From an uncultured Clostridia bacterium (GTDB lineage: Bacteria > Bacillota > Clostridia > Lachnospirales > Lachnospiraceae): a DNA stretch of 15,962 nt. Shown here in pieces: positions 14,582-15,962 of the stretch. Made by a program: the position numbers and the translations under genes. The notes below the pieces were generated by a model. The model was given only the letters and a program-made list of their open reading frames with translations. It did no database searches and was not told the origin of the DNA. The stretch is taken from positions 1 to 15,962 of the forward strand of contig CAMONF010000211.1 in assembly GCA_946620335.1 (NCBI GenBank). Direction: 5' to 3'. Position 1 is the stretch's first letter, and every line of letters starts with the position of its first letter.

Positions 14582-14670
14582 GATAAAATGGGAATCAGGG
14601 ACGGTTCCTTTTCCCACTTTTCATTTCATGAAAAGTGGGAAAAGGAACCGTCCCTGATTCCCATTTTATC
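14582..14670. repeat. REP-like palindrome, copy 2 (43-bp arms)
   Basis: Perfect inverted repeat: arms 14582-14624 and 14628-14670, loop TTC. The GGGAATCAGGGACGG core is identical to copy 1, but the stem base (GATAAAAT against AGGAAAGT) and the tip (CACTTTTCAT against CAGTTTTC) differ with both strands changed together. It begins 20 bases after the mannitol-dehydrogenase stop codon and may also end the operon transcript. Confidence 0.92.
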
Positions 14671-14683
14671 TCTTTTCTCTCCC

Positions 14684-14721
14684 GAAAAGTGGGAAAAGGA
14701 ACCGTCCCTGATTCCCATTTT
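14684..14721. repeat. REP-like half element, copy 3
   Basis: Thirty-eight bases identical to most of the right arm of copy 2 (its 14630-14667), in direct orientation and 14 bases after it. The partner left arm is missing, so this is a half unit; it could pair with the left arm of copy 2 as an alternative fold. Confidence 0.9.
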
Positions 14722-14740
14722 CTTGCACCCTCGTTTTTTC

Positions 14741-14769
14741 TTGCATCCTCCCCCGCAGGCTAGTACACT
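14741..14769 (+). promoter_or_regulatory. promoter candidate for the gamma-carbonic anhydrase gene
   Basis: TTGCAT (14741-14746), a 17-base spacer and TACACT (14764-14769). It lies after the REP cluster and about 36 bases before the start codon. Confidence 0.5.
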
Positions 14770-14804
14770 TTTCAGGAAATATTTTACCGGAAAGAGAGAA
14801 ACCC

Positions 14805-15275
14805 ATGAAAATCGATCCATCCGTATACACAGCCCCCGGCGCTCACATGATCGGAAATGTAACCATCGGCGCAGGGAGCAGCGTCTGGTACAACGCCGTC
14901 ATCCGGGCCGATGAGGCCGAAGTCATCATTGGAAATAACACCAACATCCAGGACCTGGTCATGGTCCACGTGGACGCAAACCACCCGGCCGTCCTCGGCG
15001 ACGGCGTCACCGTCGGCCACAGCGCCATCGTCCACGGCTGCACCGTGGAGGACAACGTCATCGTCGGCATGGGCGCCATCCTCCTGAACGGCTGCCGGAT
15101 CCGGAAGAACTCCATCGTCGGAGCCGGCGCCCTCGTCACCCAGGGCAAGGATTTCCCAGAGGGCAGCCTCATCCTCGGCTCCCCGGCCAAGGCTGTCAGG
15201 CAGCTGACGCCCGAGGAAATCGAGGGAATCCGGCGCAACGCGGAGGTTTATGTGAAGCTGGCAGCGGAAAGGTGA
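14805..15275 (+). CDS. gamma-carbonic anhydrase family protein (left-handed beta-helix)
   Basis: 156 residues, compact form of the family (about 165-175 is usual). Hexapeptide repeats run through residues 12-120 (IGNVTIGAGSSVWYN, VIIGNNTNIQD, VLGDGVTVGHSAIVHGC, VIVGMGAILLNGC), then a C-terminal helix. The three zinc histidines expected for gamma-carbonic anhydrases correspond to His55, His72 and His77; Arg34, Asp36 and Gln49 also fit the family pattern. It would act as a cytosolic trimer with metal sites between subunits. Many bacterial members of this short type (YrdA/PaaY-like) have little or unproven carbonic anhydrase activity, so the enzymatic role is not assured. GGAAAGAGAG precedes the ATG at 14805. 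It is separate from the dehydrogenase operon and has its own promoter candidate. Confidence 0.95.
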   Translation: MKIDPSVYTAPGAHMIGNVTIGAGSSVWYNAVIRADEAEVIIGNNTNIQDLVMVHVDANHPAVLGDGVTVGHSAIVHGCTVEDNVIVGMGAILLNGCRIRKNSIVGAGALVTQGKDFPEGSLILGSPAKAVRQLTPEEIEGIRRNAEVYVKLAAER

Positions 15276-15278
15276 CGG

Positions 15279-15315
15279 GGGAAAAATGGGAATCAGGGAC
15301 GGTTTTCATTTTCCC
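15279..15315. repeat. degenerate REP-like remnant between convergent genes, copy 4
   Basis: AAAATGGGAATCAGGGACGG is intact from 15283, but the other arm is lost. The remnant still folds weakly, GGGAAAAATG with CATTTTCCC (one bulged A), and fills nearly the whole 30-base gap between the gamma-carbonic anhydrase and hydrolase genes. The hydrolase stop codon (15306-15308) lies inside it. Confidence 0.75.
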
Positions 15316-15869
15316 GAAGTCTCCCGCAGCCACCGTTCCGTCTCCGCCATGACCTTCTGCAGATTCTCAAGATCCGTCGCCACGTCCCCGGTCTCCAGCG
15401 AGTGGTTGGCGTCCGGAATCACAACGAGCGGAATCCTCTTCCTCCGGCACCCGTCCTCCACGTCCTCATCCGTGGCCCAAGGATCGGCCGTCCCGTGGAA
15501 GGCAATCCCGTTCCCCTCTGCCGCCAGCGAGAAAGTCTCGGCGAGCGGCGTATAGTACACGTGGCGCACCGTCAGCTTGTGCCGAGCCGCATAGGCCGCC
15601 GCGACCACTGTCCCTATGCTCTTGGAAATGAAGACAATCTCCTCCGCCTTCTTCCATTTCACATCCGCAAGCATCTCCTCGGCCTGGGCGAGAGCGCTGT
15701 CGAAGGCTTCCCGCATCTTCGCGGCATCCCCCTTGATGCCCGATTTGAACTTCTTGTAGGGAACCTCCCGGAGCTCATATCCAAAATTCCTCGCCAGCTT
15801 CTTCCCGTAATAGAGAAGCGGCTTGTCCGTGTGGTACCCGATCCCCGGGAAAATGACCGCAATCTTCAC
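15306..15869 (-). CDS. small alpha/beta-hydrolase-like protein
   Basis: 187 residues from a GTG start. It begins with a short core strand, (M)KIAVIFPGIGYHTDKPLLYY, and contains ISKSIGTVVAAAYA (81-94), which looks like a nucleophile elbow with Ser84 in place of the usual GxSxG. GTADPW follows with Asp129 and ANHSLE with His156, giving a plausible Ser-Asp-His triad in the right order. The fold call is therefore reasonable, but the substrate is unknown; the size suits a small esterase or a cutinase-like/dienelactone-hydrolase relative. GGAGG lies 7 bases before the GTG at 15869; an in-frame ATG at 15932 would add 21 residues unlike a fold start. No signal peptide is seen. It converges on the gamma-carbonic anhydrase gene, and its last codons are encoded by the REP remnant. 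Confidence 0.85.
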   Translation of the reverse strand: MKIAVIFPGIGYHTDKPLLYYGKKLARNFGYELREVPYKKFKSGIKGDAAKMREAFDSALAQAEEMLADVKWKKAEEIVFISKSIGTVVAAAYAARHKLTVRHVYYTPLAETFSLAAEGNGIAFHGTADPWATDEDVEDGCRRKRIPLVVIPDANHSLETGDVATDLENLQKVMAETERWLRETSGK

Positions 15870-15962
15870 TGTTTCTCCTCCAAAACAACTCCTCCCGCAA
15901 GGCTTCTTCTGCTCTGCGCGGGGCAGATACAATATTCATAAACTCATGCCGGTCTCCACACC

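Noticed and set aside
14342..14914. Open frames running through the REP-like cluster
   Set aside because: They only translate the repeat (recurring RDGSFSHF-like peptides) and are created by its inverted symmetry.
14582..15304. CRISPR-like array from the repeated 38-base units
   Set aside because: Copies are palindromic, irregularly spaced and not separated by spacers of uniform size; no cas gene is near.

Overview
The window looks like chromosomal DNA of a GC-rich anaerobic Firmicute (class Clostridia, plausibly Lachnospiraceae or a relative). The grounds are strong AGGAGG-type ribosome binding sites in front of nearly every gene, GC-rich codon use, a lipoprotein-anchored sugar-binding protein, and families common in gut Clostridia. 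No rRNA, tRNA, CRISPR array, phage gene or transposase gene is visible. The assignment is inference from style, not a match to a named genome.

Left part, all on the minus strand (1-5100). A DUF4037-type protein runs off the left edge and overlaps, by ATGA, the end of a small nitroreductase. Next come a P1-family (DmpA-like) aminopeptidase, a GH1 beta-glucosidase and an unusual fusion gene. The fusion joins a NifX/NifB-type metal-cluster-binding domain, a His/Cys-rich linker and an SlyD-like FKBP prolyl isomerase. Between the nitroreductase and the peptidase lies an 85-bp near-perfect palindrome of the GGGAATCAGGGACGGTTCC type (REP-like).

Centre (5100-14560). A ROK-family repressor on the minus strand is divergent from a seven-gene plus-strand operon: SDR dehydrogenase, CUT2-type sugar ABC transporter (lipoprotein, double ATPase, permease), a small uncharacterised helical protein, a zinc-dependent medium-chain dehydrogenase, and a long-chain mannitol-dehydrogenase-family enzyme. 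The simplest reading is import of a free polyol, sugar or sugar acid followed by successive NAD(P)-linked oxidation/reduction in the cytosol, controlled by the ROK protein. The substrate cannot be named from sequence. No sugar kinase, isomerase or aldolase is present in the window. Two intergenic RNA structures stand out inside the operon: a 122-nt element closed by a 14-position stem in front of the binding-protein gene, and a perfect 12-bp stem between the binding-protein and ATPase genes.

Right part (14563-15962). A cluster of REP-like elements (one intact 89-bp palindrome and one half copy) follows the operon. Then come a gamma-carbonic-anhydrase-like hexapeptide protein (plus strand) and a convergent small alpha/beta-hydrolase-like protein (minus strand). 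A degenerate REP remnant forms the junction between these two and supplies the hydrolase stop codon.

No gene-free stretch exceeds 300 bases. The gaps at 2241-2431 and 3839-4003 hold no further gene or site I can support, apart from a short GC hairpin at 3951-3967 without a T-run.
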